Position numbers and translations under genes: made by a program | Assembly: GCF_041438805.1 (NCBI RefSeq) | Contig: NZ_CP109190.1 | Location: 248,001 to 312,000 of the forward strand | From: Streptomyces sp. NBC_01707 | GTDB lineage: Bacteria > Actinomycetota > Actinomycetes > Streptomycetales > Streptomycetaceae | Reading direction: 5' to 3' | Length of the DNA stretch: 64,000 bases | Shown here: piece after piece, positions 36,458-45,282 of the stretch | Layout of the letters: each line of letters starts with the position of its first letter | Position numbering within the stretch: the stretch's first letter is position 1 | Notes under the pieces: model-generated | Database searches by the model: none | The model's input: the letters and a program-made list of their open reading frames with translations, nothing else | Told to the model about the DNA's origin: nothing

Positions 36458-37720
36458 ATGCCCTTCCTTTCGGTCCGCGGTCCTGGTCTGGAGACCACGG
36501 CACCAGGTCCAGCCGCGCCGACGCGCAGCTTCTGGATCGTGGCCTTCGCCTTCGCCGCACTTATGGCCTTCGGCACGCTGCCGACGCCTCTGTGGCCGTT
36601 GTTCGCCGCCCGCGATGATTTCGGCTCCACGATGGTCACTGTGGCCTTTGCAGCGATGGTTGTCGGCGCCGCCGCAAGCTTCCTGCTGCTGGGACACCTC
36701 TCTGACCGTCTCGGGCGCCGGCGCATCATCGTCCCGGCGCTGCTCACCTCGGCCACCGCCGCTCTGCTGCTGGTGGTGTGGCACGGCACGGCTGGCCTGC
36801 TGATCGCCCGCGTGGTGACAGGGCTCGGGACGGGGCTGATGGCCTCGACTGCCACGGCCTACCTGAGCGACCTCTACGTCCGGTCCCACCCGGAGCGGGC
36901 GGGCTCGCCTGTGCCCGGGCTGGTGGCCGCCGTCGCCAACCTTGGCGGACTGGCCCTGGGTCCGCTGGCCGCCGGGGCACTGGCACAGTGGGCGCCCGCA
37001 CCACTGACGACCCCATTCGTACTGTTCGGCGTCGTGCTGGTCGTACTGTCGGTTCTGGTGCTGACCGGCCCAGAGACCGTGGACCGGCAAGCGGCGGGGG
37101 CGGTGCCCGCCCGCTTCGGGCTGCGTCCGGGAGGCGGCACGGCCTTCGCCGCCGCAGCCGGTATCGGCTTCTTCTCGTTCGCTGTGATGGGCTTCTTCTC
37201 CTCGCTGGGCGCGGTGATGGTCCGCGGCGTGCTGGGGATCTCCTCACCGTTCATCGCGGGCCTCGCCCCCTTCGCAGTGTTCGCGGCCTCTGCAGGGGCC
37301 CAACTGGCGCTGGCCCGACTGTCCGCTCCCCGGATGTTGATGACCGGCACAGTGCTCTTCCCGGTCGGCCTCGCCCTGACCGCTCTCGCACTCTTCCACC
37401 CGGCACTGGCACTCTTCCTCACCGCCGCGGCGATCACCGGCGCCGGAGCAGGACTGCTGTTCAAGGCATCCGTGGGCCAGAGCGTGGCAGCAGCCCTCCC
37501 CTCGTCCCGGGCAGGCGTGCTCGCAGTGTTTTTCGCCATCGCCTACGCCGGCATGGGGCTGCCCTCGATCGGTTTCAGCCTCGTCTCCCACCAGCTAGGG
37601 CTGCGCCCGTCGATGATCGGCTTTGCCGCTGCCCTCTCCTTGGGTGCTCTGACCTCGGTCATCGCCTCGCGCCGGCTCGAGGCGCCTGCGGGCGGAAGAC
37701 ACCGGGCTACGACGGCGTAA
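36458..37720 (+). CDS. MFS transporter, 12 TMS
   Basis: A 420-aa transporter with the motif A segment GHLSDRLGRRRIIVPALL and twelve predicted helices (for example FWIVAFAFAALMAFGTLP, VTVAFAAMVVGAAASFLLLG and ALALFLTAAAITGAGAGLLF). It resembles small drug or metabolite exporters. It is divergent from the LysR regulator and 73 bp upstream of the amidohydrolase gene in the same direction. Transport of the amidohydrolase substrate or product is a reasonable guess. Confidence 0.85.
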   Translation: MPFLSVRGPGLETTAPGPAAPTRSFWIVAFAFAALMAFGTLPTPLWPLFAARDDFGSTMVTVAFAAMVVGAAASFLLLGHLSDRLGRRRIIVPALLTSATAALLLVVWHGTAGLLIARVVTGLGTGLMASTATAYLSDLYVRSHPERAGSPVPGLVAAVANLGGLALGPLAAGALAQWAPAPLTTPFVLFGVVLVVLSVLVLTGPETVDRQAAGAVPARFGLRPGGGTAFAAAAGIGFFSFAVMGFFSSLGAVMVRGVLGISSPFIAGLAPFAVFAASAGAQLALARLSAPRMLMTGTVLFPVGLALTALALFHPALALFLTAAAITGAGAGLLFKASVGQSVAAALPSSRAGVLAVFFAIAYAGMGLPSIGFSLVSHQLGLRPSMIGFAAALSLGALTSVIASRRLEAPAGGRHRATTA

Positions 37721-37793
37721 CCCGCGTCCCCGCACCGACCGGCCGCGCATTCCACTCACACATCATCTCCGCCATAAGGAAGAACCACTGATC

Positions 37794-39295
37794 ATGACCA
37801 CAGACACCTCGCCCGCCACCGACTCCACGCACCGAGACGCCGCGCACCCACAGGACCTCAGGCCCGGCCGCCCCGTCGTCTTCCGTCACGCTACGGTGCT
37901 GACCGTGGATTCCCATGGCGTCATCGAGAACGGGGACGTACTGGTCATAGGAGACCGCATCGAGGCGATCGGCCGCGACCTGACCGTTCCCGAGGGGACG
38001 GTCGAGGTTGACGCCACCGGCGGCATCCTGATGCCCGGCATGATCGACTCCCACCGTCACATGTACCAGACAGCACTGCGCGGCATCGGCGCCGACTGGA
38101 CTCTCAGCCAGTACTTCGTCTTCTGCTACCTCAACTGGGGTCGGCTCTTCCGGCCTCAGGACGTCTACGCAGGCAACCTCCTCGCCGCCGTCGAGGCACT
38201 CGACGCCGGTGTGACGACCACGCTGGACTGGTCACATGGGTTGCAGACGCTGGACCATGCCGACGCAGCAGTGGACGCCCTCCAAGCGACGCCCGGCCGC
38301 TTCGTGTTGGCCTATGGGAACCTGCTCGGAGCGCCTTGGGAATGGGCCACCAGCGCCGACTTCAAAGCATTCGCAAATCGCCGATTCACTCCGGGCAACG
38401 ACATGCTCGGCCTGCAACTGGCCTTCGATGTCACGGCCGACCCATCCTTCCCCGAGCGGAAGGCATTCGAAGTGGCACGCGACCTGGGTCTGCGCGTGAC
38501 CACGCATGCCGGTGTGTGGGGCGCCACCACTGACGACAGCATTCGCCTGATGTGGGAAAACGGCTTCATGACCCCCGACGTCACCTACGTCCACGCCACA
38601 TCGCTCTCCCCGGATTCCTACCACCGGATCGCGGCGACCGGCGGGAGTGTCTCCGTCTCCTCCGAGAGCGAGCTCAACGCGGGCCAGGGCTACCCGCCCA
38701 CCTGGCAGCTACGCAAGCACGACATACCGGTGTCCCTGTCCATGGATTCCAGCATGTGGTGGAGCGCCGACCTGTTCTCCGCAATGCGCTCCACTCTGAG
38801 CTCCGACCGGGCACGGGAGCACTTGGCAGCCCACAGCCGCGACGAGACCATCGTGCACAACCACCTGCGCGCCGAGGACGTCGTACGTTGGGCCACATGG
38901 GCGGTGCGCAGGCCCTCGGCCTCGATTCGGTGATCGGCAGCATCACACCAGGAAAGAAGGCTGACCTCGTCCTGATCAAGAACGACCGGTCACCCGCCAT
39001 GCACCCGATCATCCACCCCTATGGGCACGTCGTCTTCCAAGCCGGCCGCGGGGACGTCCACACCGTCATGGTCAACGGAAAGATCGTCAAGTACGACCAT
39101 GCGTTGCTCCACGACACCCTCACCACCGCCCGCACGGCCACAGCGGAGACCGTCGAGCACTTCCGCACCACCATGGGTGAGAAGGAGTGGCAGGCGGCCC
39201 GCGAGCCTGAACTCCCCCACAGCGAGCGAATCTCCAACCCCTACACCTACACCTCATGGGATGGCGGCGACGACCGCCACCAGCCGGAGGTGTAG
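37794..39295 (+). pseudogene. Metal-dependent amidohydrolase (cytosine deaminase/AtzB-like), one frameshift
   Basis: The first frame covers about 380 residues: the composite beta domain (VVFRHATVLTVDSHGVIENGDVLVIGDRIEAIG) and barrel with H87 and H89 (DSHRHM), TTHAGVWG, YVHATSLS and SLSMDSSMWWSADLF. Near 38900 the reading must shift by one base at GGGCCACATGGGC to regain GGAQALGLDSVIGSITPGKKADLVLI and the C-terminal sheet to NPYTYTSWDGGDD. One missing base would explain it, so it is either a recent pseudogene or a sequencing error. Family members deaminate or dechlorinate heterocycles. Confidence 0.8.
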
Positions 39296-39378
39296 TGCCG
39301 CACTCATGAGGTGACATAGCGGAGGCCAGGCTATGACCGAGCTACGGCACCACGGGAACCTGCGAGTGCCGTAGGGGG

Positions 39379-39412
39379 CCGGTGGCGAGGGCGGTCCTGC
39401 CCCCGCCACCGG
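39379..39412. terminator. Intrinsic-type hairpin between convergent genes
   Basis: CCGGTGGCGAGGGC (39379-39392) and GCCCCCGCCACCGG (39399-39412) pair at 13 of 14 positions around a 6-nt loop. It lies between the convergent amidohydrolase and esterase genes and fits a bidirectional terminator without a T tract, as is common in high-GC actinobacteria. Confidence 0.65.
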
Positions 39413-39689
39413 TCCGCCGGTCTGTTCGAGAGGGTTGCAGGTAAGAGCGACCCTCTCGTGTTCGATCACACCTCGGACAACAGTCCTTGCGAGACAGCCT
39501 CCCCGAGACCATCCGTGCAGGAGCAGGCCCCCAAACACAAAAACAAGACACTCGCACTGCCTGCACATGCCTGATCACAACACCGACCCCGACTCAACAC
39601 AGCCTCACGCCACCACGTGCGAGGTCGTCAGCGCGACTGTCCCGGACCGCCGCATCGTGCAGCGGTCCAGGACTGTCTTGGAGGTTGGC

Positions 39690-40850
39690 TTACTTGCCGG
39701 GGCCGGGGTCGGTCGGTGCGTGCAGCGCCTCGCGCAGAGTCGCAGTCGTCTGGGTGACGGCCTCCTTGGCGGCCTGGGTGCCGGCCAGTGCGTTGAGCAT
39801 CATGAAGTCGTGGGTGACCCCGCTGTGGTGGGACGAGGTGACCGGGACGCCGGCTGCGCGGAGCTTGGCGGCATAGGCGTTGGCCGCGTCCACGAGAACA
39901 TCGGAGTCGGTGATCATCAGGGCGGGCGGCAGGCCGCGCAGTTGGTCGACGGTGGCGTGCAGCGGGGAGGCCAGCGGATTGCTGCGGTCGGCCTCGCGGG
40001 GCGCATAGGCGTCCCAGAACCACTTCATGGCGGGCCGCGTGAGCCAGCAGTTCTCGGCGAAGCGGTTGTAGGAGGCGGTGTCGAAGTCGGCGTCTGTGAC
40101 GGGGTACAGCATGACCTGCTGCTTGAAGTGGGGGCCACCGCGCTGCTTGGCCATCATGGTGACGGCCGCGGTCATGTCTCCACCCACCGAGTCGCCGGCG
40201 ACTGCCAGCCGGCTGGGGTCGACGCCGATCTCACCGCCGTGATCGGCCACCCACTTGGCCACGGTGTACGCCTGCTCGACCGGGACGGGGAACTGGGCCT
40301 CGGGGGAGGGGGTGTAGTCGACGAAGACGACAGCGGCACGAGCGCCGTCGGCGATCTGGCGGACGAGGCGCTCGTGGGTCATGAAGTTGCCCAGTACCCA
40401 GCCGCCGCCGTGGATGTACACGACGGCGGGCAGATCGCCCTGGACACCCTCGGGGCGGACGACGTGAATGGACACCGGACCGGTCGGACCACCGGGCACG
40501 GTCCGCTCACTGATCTGCGCGGGCAGCATGTCCACGGGACCTGCCTGCAGCTTGTTCAGCACTTCCCGGGCATCCTTGTACGACTGCTCGTACAGCGGGG
40601 TGCCGCCGGCCGCCGCGAGCGTGTCGAGGAAGTCCTGATCGACCTTTTCCAGCTTCACCGGCGGATCACCGCAGGGCACGTACCCGGCCTGGACCTGTTT
40701 GGCCCCAGCGGCCACGGCCCGGCTGCTGTCGGCGGCGCGGTCGCCGTGGCCGGCGCAGGCACTGAGCGTTGCGCTGGTGGCCACCAGGAGCGCGGCCATG
40801 GTGCCGTAGCGGGTGTTGCGGGCTATCGGACGTCGTTGCGAGGATGTCAT
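39690..40850 (-). CDS. Lipoprotein esterase of the HSL-type alpha/beta hydrolase family
   Basis: A 386-aa protein with an N-terminal lipoprotein signal (ALLVATSATLSACAG, lipid-modified C32), so it should be anchored outside the membrane. The catalytic domain has the HSL oxyanion motif HGGG (147-150), nucleophile S221 in GDSVGG, acid near D317-D321 and H347 in GVTHDF. Family enzymes hydrolyse short-chain esters. A 113-residue N-terminal cap region precedes the core. It is monocistronic and convergent with the amidohydrolase. Confidence 0.88.
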   Translation of the reverse strand: MTSSQRRPIARNTRYGTMAALLVATSATLSACAGHGDRAADSSRAVAAGAKQVQAGYVPCGDPPVKLEKVDQDFLDTLAAAGGTPLYEQSYKDAREVLNKLQAGPVDMLPAQISERTVPGGPTGPVSIHVVRPEGVQGDLPAVVYIHGGGWVLGNFMTHERLVRQIADGARAAVVFVDYTPSPEAQFPVPVEQAYTVAKWVADHGGEIGVDPSRLAVAGDSVGGDMTAAVTMMAKQRGGPHFKQQVMLYPVTDADFDTASYNRFAENCWLTRPAMKWFWDAYAPREADRSNPLASPLHATVDQLRGLPPALMITDSDVLVDAANAYAAKLRAAGVPVTSSHHSGVTHDFMMLNALAGTQAAKEAVTQTTATLREALHAPTDPGPGK

Positions 40851-41044
40851 GTCTGCGGATTCCCAACGTGATCGTAGGTCCCCTGGGTCAGCCTGTTGGC
40901 GCCCTGGGGCACCGACCAGCCGGGTTGGGCTGCTGGAGTGTCCTGGCGCGGTACGTATGAAGATCAGGCGGAGGAAGTCAGCCGGTCCCGTTCGTGCAGC
41001 ACGTACAGGGCGGACCGGGACAGGTGAAGTCCGTCGGCCGCTTC

Positions 41045-41848
41045 TCAGGACGACGTGGGAGCCTGCGGGCGATGCGGCTCCTGTGGCAGCCCTGCGAGCG
41101 TAGCGCCCCGTTGCAGCACGTCGCGGAGCATGGCCGGGGTCAGGGTCCGGGTGGACATGTTGCGCTGGCTGGGGTGGAATCCGCCGATCAAGTGCACCCG
41201 CCGTTCACCGCCGATGTCGGTGAGGAGGACTTCGGCGCCGTGACCGAAGGCCGGGCGGGGGCGAGGCAGCTGCCAGCCTGAACCCGTCAGCACGGGCAGC
41301 AGTGCCTGCCAGGCAAAGCCGCCGAGTACCACGACAGCCCGCAGCGTCGGTTGCAAAAGTTCAAGTTCGCGAATGAGCCACGGGCGGCAGGTGTCGCGCT
41401 CGGTGGTGGTGGGCTGATTTCCGGGCGGCGCGCAGTGGACCGGCATGGTGATCCGCACGCCGTACAGTTCCATGCCGTCACCACGGTGGGTGGCGGTCGG
41501 CTGGGAGGCCAGGCCGAGGTCGTACAGGGCGGCGTACAGCGCATCGCCGGACGGGTCGCCGGTGAAGATCCGCCCGGTGCGGTTGCCGCCGTGCGCGGCC
41601 GGTGCCAGACCGACGATGGCCAGCGGCGCGTTCGCCGGGCCGAATCCGGGCACGGGACGAGCCCAGTACTCCCAGTCTCGGAACGCCCGGCGCTTGACCC
41701 GGGCGACCTCTTCCCGCCAGGCGACCAGGCGCGGGCAGGCGCGGCAGGTGGCCACGGCGGTGTCCAGTCCGCTCACGTCACGCATCCAGGGTGCGGTCGC
41801 GGCCGGGAAGTGCTCTGCCTCCGGGGTGGCAGGGCCGGTGTCGCGCAA
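41045..41848 (-). CDS. Family 5 (UDGb-type) uracil-DNA glycosylase
   Basis: A 267-aa base-excision repair enzyme removing uracil and deaminated bases from DNA. It has motif 1 GLAPAAHGGNRTGRIFTGD, the C-terminal motif GGFHPSQRN, and the four cysteines expected for a 4Fe-4S cluster (CRAC in TCRACPRL, then HCAPP and RDTC). A TTG start at 41848 is chosen because AGGAG lies 7 nt upstream, while the longer open frame to 42031 has no similarity. It diverges from a DUF488 gene at 42015. It is a housekeeping gene rather than accessory in character. Confidence 0.88.
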   Translation of the reverse strand: MRDTGPATPEAEHFPAATAPWMRDVSGLDTAVATCRACPRLVAWREEVARVKRRAFRDWEYWARPVPGFGPANAPLAIVGLAPAAHGGNRTGRIFTGDPSGDALYAALYDLGLASQPTATHRGDGMELYGVRITMPVHCAPPGNQPTTTERDTCRPWLIRELELLQPTLRAVVVLGGFAWQALLPVLTGSGWQLPRPRPAFGHGAEVLLTDIGGERRVHLIGGFHPSQRNMSTRTLTPAMLRDVLQRGATLAGLPQEPHRPQAPTSS

Positions 41849-42014
41849 TGGCGTTCTCCTCTCCTGCGGGCTGAGGGCGCCGGCGCCGGCCGCGGGTCTC
41901 CGGTCGGCCCACCCGTCCGGCGGTAAAATCGGCTGAGCCGAGCACATCCGCTCCCCCAGGGGGCTATCCGCCGGTCCCGGGGCGGGGCGGCCGATCGATC
42001 CGAAGGGTGCCGTC

Positions 42015-42377
42015 ATGGCCGAACAGATCACCTATCGCCGAGTCTACGAGGAGACCGCGCCCAAGGAGGGCAAGCGGGTGCTCGTCGACCGGGTCTGGCC
42101 GCGCGGCATGCGCAAGGAGGACGCGCACCTGGACCAGTGGCTGCGTGACGTCGCCCCGTCGACCGAACTGCGCAAGTGGTACGGCCATGAGCCCAGCCGC
42201 TTCACCGAGTTCCGTCGCCGCTACCGTGCCGAACTACGCGACGCCGGACACCGCGAGGCGGCCGAACAGCTACGTGACCTCGCGGCGCACGACAAGCTCA
42301 TGCTGTTGACCGCCACCAAGGACGTCGACCACAGCCAGGCCGCTGTTCTGGCCGAGTGGCTGACCAAGAAGCGGTGA
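42015..42377 (+). CDS. DUF488 family protein
   Basis: A 120-aa protein with RVLVDRVWPRGMRKEDAHLDQWLRDVAPSTELRKWYGH, the hallmark of DUF488. The function is uncertain; a link to DNA repair or nucleotide handling has been proposed. It is divergent from the uracil-DNA glycosylase and shares its promoter region. The ATG at 42015 follows AAGGGTGCCGTC. Confidence 0.88.
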   Translation: MAEQITYRRVYEETAPKEGKRVLVDRVWPRGMRKEDAHLDQWLRDVAPSTELRKWYGHEPSRFTEFRRRYRAELRDAGHREAAEQLRDLAAHDKLMLLTATKDVDHSQAAVLAEWLTKKR

Positions 42378-42640
42378 CGAACACGAGCGTGCACAGGGAC
42401 GGCGAGCTGCGGAATTGATCGTCGACGGTGGCAGCGGCGCAGCGCACGTCCGTGCGGCGCTGTACCGTCGGCGCGACCTCCACCGACTCACACCCGGACC
42501 TCGTGGCGCTGGTACGTCGGCCGCCGGGACGAATCCCTTCCCCCGTGTGACGCCATGCTGGCGGATCCTGCACCGCCCGTAGACGTGAGGAGGTAGCGCA
42601 TCCGTGAACACGATGGCTCACTGCGGATCGCGTCCGCCTC
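42378..42640. other. Spacer before the transposon
   Basis: Nothing recognised. Confidence 0.4.
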
Positions 42641-42667
42641 TAGGGCCTGTGTCGGAAGTGCTCTAGG

Positions 42668-43198
42668 TTGGCTGACGTGAGTGCGCGGGGGCGGAGTTAC
42701 AGATATGTCGGACCGGTCGAGCTGAAGACTGCGGTCCGTCCTGGTGGCGGCGGGTGCAGGATCAGCTCGGCGGCTGACTTCGACAGCTGGATCGCTGAGC
42801 GATCGGCGGCGGAGCTGGCCGAACCGTTCACCTTCGTGGTCGGTATGGACGGTGTACTTCGACTGGCGCCGCGACGAAGCGAGCACGTGGCCTGTGCCGG
42901 CGGAGACATGGTTCTGAGTGCCGGCGAGATCAGCTTCACCCGTGAGGCAGATCAGTGGGTCGTGAGTGAGGTCACCAACCAGTCCACCGGATACTGCCCG
43001 GACATCGCCTCCTGGTCGGAAGTCGCCCGTGCTCTGGACGACGTGGAGCTCGTGCGGCCCTCCGGCTTCACCCACGAGGTGGTGTTCCGGCGGTGCCCCG
43101 ACTGCCAGGAACACAACATCGTGCGCGAGGACGACTTCGTCTGCGTCTTCTGCGGCAGCGATCTGCCTACGGCGTGGAACGTGGATCCCACCGCGTGA
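42668..43198 (+). CDS. Hypothetical zinc-ribbon protein carried inside the IS
   Basis: A 176-aa protein of no recognised family (shorter if the GTG at 42677 is used). It starts 8 bp inside the left terminal repeat, so it may use a promoter formed by the repeat or flank. The C-terminus has a CxxC...CxxC ribbon (RRCPDCQEHNIVREDDFVCVFCGSDLP). The body is mixed alpha/beta with VELKTAVRPGGGGCRISSAADFDSWI and FTFVVGMDGVLRLAPRRSEHV. It is convergent with the transposase, 10 bp apart. It could be host sequence trapped between two repeats by chance. Confidence 0.6.
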   Translation: MADVSARGRSYRYVGPVELKTAVRPGGGGCRISSAADFDSWIAERSAAELAEPFTFVVGMDGVLRLAPRRSEHVACAGGDMVLSAGEISFTREADQWVVSEVTNQSTGYCPDIASWSEVARALDDVELVRPSGFTHEVVFRRCPDCQEHNIVREDDFVCVFCGSDLPTAWNVDPTA

Positions 43199-43208
43199 CG
43201 GCCGAGGG

Positions 43209-44084
43209 TCACAGCCACTCGTTGATGGCAGCGACAAGGACGGTCGCCTCGTAGCGGACCGCGAGCTTGTCATATCGCGTGGCAACGGCGCGGTATCTCT
43301 TGAGGCGGTTGATCCCGCACTCGACCGCGTGACGCTCCCGGTAGTCGACCGGGTCGAAGTGCGGCGGTCGACCGCCACGGGATCCAAGCTTCTGGCGGTT
43401 GCGCGCCTGGTCGGCCTTGTCAGGGATGGTGCAGCGGATCCCGCGGCGGCGCAGGTAGGCGCGGTTCCTGCGGGAGGCGTACGCCTTGTCAGCCCGCACT
43501 CGATCGGGACGGACGCGCGGCCGGCCCGGCCCGATCCGGGGCACACGGACCTTTGCCAGCACGGGTTCGAACTGCGGCGAGTCCCCGCGTTGTCCTGCCG
43601 TGACCACGATCGACATGGGCTTTTGGCCCTGCTCGACGGCAAGGTGCAGCTTGGTGGTGAACCCGCCGCGCGAGCGTCCCAGCCCGTGATCACCGGGCTC
43701 GGTGAACACGCCACCCGGCGGTTCCTTCTGTAGCTCGCCCTGCCTGCGAGCCCCGGCAGCATGCTGGTGGGCGCGGCAGACCGTGGAGTCGACGCTCAGG
43801 TCCCACGTGATCGAACCCTTCGCGTCGGCCAGAGACTGGAGCCGGGTGAGGATCCGGTGCCAGGTGCCGTTCCGCTGCCATCGGCGAAACAGGTCGTAGA
43901 TCCGTCCCCACGGTCCGTACTCGACGGGTACGTCCCGCCACGGCACACCGGTCCGGACCCGGAACCGTATGCCGTCGATCAGCTGCCGCCGAGGCCAGAC
44001 GGGCGGCCGTCCCGACTTTGTCCCCTTCGGCAACAACGGCTCCAGCGCCGCCCACTGCTCGTCCGTGAGATCTCCCCGCCCCAT
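43209..44084 (-). CDS. IS5-family transposase, single frame
   Basis: A 291-aa intact DDE transposase. The N-terminal domain is [53 protein letters not shown]. The catalytic motifs are [42 protein letters not shown] and [23 protein letters not shown], supplying the D, D and E. Unlike the two-frame transposases elsewhere in the window it needs no frameshift, so it belongs to a different IS5 subgroup. It looks functional. Confidence 0.92.
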   Translation of the reverse strand: MGRGDLTDEQWAALEPLLPKGTKSGRPPVWPRRQLIDGIRFRVRTGVPWRDVPVEYGPWGRIYDLFRRWQRNGTWHRILTRLQSLADAKGSITWDLSVDSTVCRAHQHAAGARRQGELQKEPPGGVFTEPGDHGLGRSRGGFTTKLHLAVEQGQKPMSIVVTAGQRGDSPQFEPVLAKVRVPRIGPGRPRVRPDRVRADKAYASRRNRAYLRRRGIRCTIPDKADQARNRQKLGSRGGRPPHFDPVDYRERHAVECGINRLKRYRAVATRYDKLAVRYEATVLVAAINEWL

Positions 44085-44133
44085 GAACCGTGATCATTCA
44101 TCGCTCAAGATCCACTTTCGACACACGGCCTAG

Positions 44134-44680
44134 CCGGATACGGCAACCTGGCGCACTGGCCCCACCCGTCAAGCTGACGAACGCTCACTGGCGTGCAGGG
44201 CGAGCGTGGACTCTGTCCTCGGAGTCCGACCTCGAGGAAACGTTCGGATAGTTCATCGACTGCATCGATGCCTGTGTGATACGTCCTTCGAGGTCCTGGG
44301 TGACGGACAGCAGCACACAGCTGAAGGCCGACGCGGACGCGAAGGGCGTGAGGAGTTGGGCTGGTCGCCAGGAGGGCCGGCCCGGCCTCGGCGCAGGCGT
44401 CGACCTGATGCCGGTAGACGGCGATGACGAGGTCCGCTCGCGTCGGGTGGCGGTAGACCGACTTCACGTCGAAGGTCACGCCGATGGCGCGGGCAAAGTC
44501 AGGGGTGCCGATCGGCTCGGTCCGGGACAAGGGGCGGCGCAAGTCGATCCGGGGGTCAGAACAGACGAGGCGAGTCCTTCCTTGTCGGCGAATGACTGCC
44601 GGACGCCCTCAACGACGAGTGGTGGCACCGCATGTACGCTGAGCCCGACCTGGCCCTCCTCGAGGAACGAGACTGCCCTC
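44134..44680. other. Region right of the IS, nothing firm
   Basis: A minus-strand frame (RAIGVTFDVKSVYRHPTRADLVIAVYRHQVDA) runs into the IS terminal repeat and may be a host gene cut by the insertion. No family is recognised. Confidence 0.3.
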
Positions 44681-45004
44681 ATGGAACTCGTCTTCGCCGG
44701 CCGCGTGACCGAATGGCGCGGGCCCTCACCGTATTACTTCGTCGCCGTGCCGGACGAGGAGTCCGCCGAGATCCGCGAGGTGGCCGCGATGGCCACGTAC
44801 GGCTGGGGCGTGATTCCTGTCGAGGCCCGGATCGGTGAGACCGCCTTCACGACGTCACTCTTCCCCAAGGACGGCGGCTACCTGCTGCCACTCAAGAACG
44901 CCGTGCGCAAGCCACAGGGCCTCTCGACGGGTGACGATGTGACCGTGGAGCTGACCGTTCGCCTCGGAGCGGTCAGCAGCGGCGTAGGAGGTCTTGCACA
45001 CTGA
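44681..45004 (+). CDS. DUF1905 domain protein
   Basis: A 107-aa protein with the DUF1905 pattern: ELVFAGRVTEWRGPSPYYFVAVPDEESAEI, YGWGVIPVEARIGETAFTTSLFPKDGGYLLPLKNAVRK and GDDVTVELTVRL. It is a small beta-barrel family of unknown function. ATG 44681 follows GAGGAACGAGA. The last 32 bp overlap the convergent small gene at 44973. Confidence 0.85.
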   Translation: MELVFAGRVTEWRGPSPYYFVAVPDEESAEIREVAAMATYGWGVIPVEARIGETAFTTSLFPKDGGYLLPLKNAVRKPQGLSTGDDVTVELTVRLGAVSSGVGGLAH

Positions 45005-45161
45005 CGCCCCGCTGCGCAGCGAGCCTGACGTAGGCGTTCTGTTCGCGTTGCCAGAGCAGTGCGCGCTCGGCCGCCGCCTGCCGGACGTACTCGTCGTGGC
45101 TGATGCCCAGGCTGGCAGAATGGGCCATGATCGCGGCTTGCTCAGCAGGGGTGAACTGCAT
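44973..45161 (-). CDS. Small hypothetical protein, antitoxin-like character
   Basis: A 62-aa highly charged protein: MQFTPAEQAAIMAHSASLGIS then HDEYVRQAAAERALLWQRE and LAAQRGVSVQDLLRRC. A good ribosome site (GAGAGGG) precedes the ATG. Its N-terminal part resembles the helix layout of small ribbon-helix-helix-like or mobilisation accessory proteins. No partner toxin is adjacent. Coding status is likely, function unknown. Confidence 0.55.
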   Translation of the reverse strand: MQFTPAEQAAIMAHSASLGISHDEYVRQAAAERALLWQREQNAYVRLAAQRGVSVQDLLRRC

Positions 45162-45282
45162 CCGGCACCCTCTCAGGGACGGCCTGCTCGAGCAGCAGAC
45201 CAGACCCTGCCATCATCGCGCAACCCGTCTTCACAGCCGCTGTGCGGCGCCGCCCGCGTGATCGTCGGTGGCTCTGTCTCGT

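Larger units (their letters stand above)
42641..44133. mobile_element. IS5-type element with an apparent passenger gene
   Basis: Inverted repeats TAGGGCCTGTGTCGGAAGTG (42641-42660) and TAGGCCGTGTGTCGAAAGTG (minus strand, ending about 44132) match at 17 of 20 positions. CTAG is present at both edges and fits an IS5-type target duplication. The transposase gene (43209-44084) ends next to the right repeat, but a second, convergent gene fills the space between the left repeat and the transposase stop. The total is about 1.49 kb, against about 0.9 kb expected for an IS with this transposase alone. Confidence 0.65.

Noticed and set aside
35381..37090. 569-codon minus-strand frame as one protein
   Set aside because: Only the part from 36295 down matches LysR regulators. 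The upstream part is the complement of the MFS gene at 36458 and reads as low-complexity sequence.
39435..40871. Long plus-strand frame of 478 codons
   Set aside because: It is antisense to the HSL-type esterase, whose motifs (lipobox, HGGG, GDSVGG) are unmistakable. The plus frame is Gly/Val-rich with no recognisable motif.
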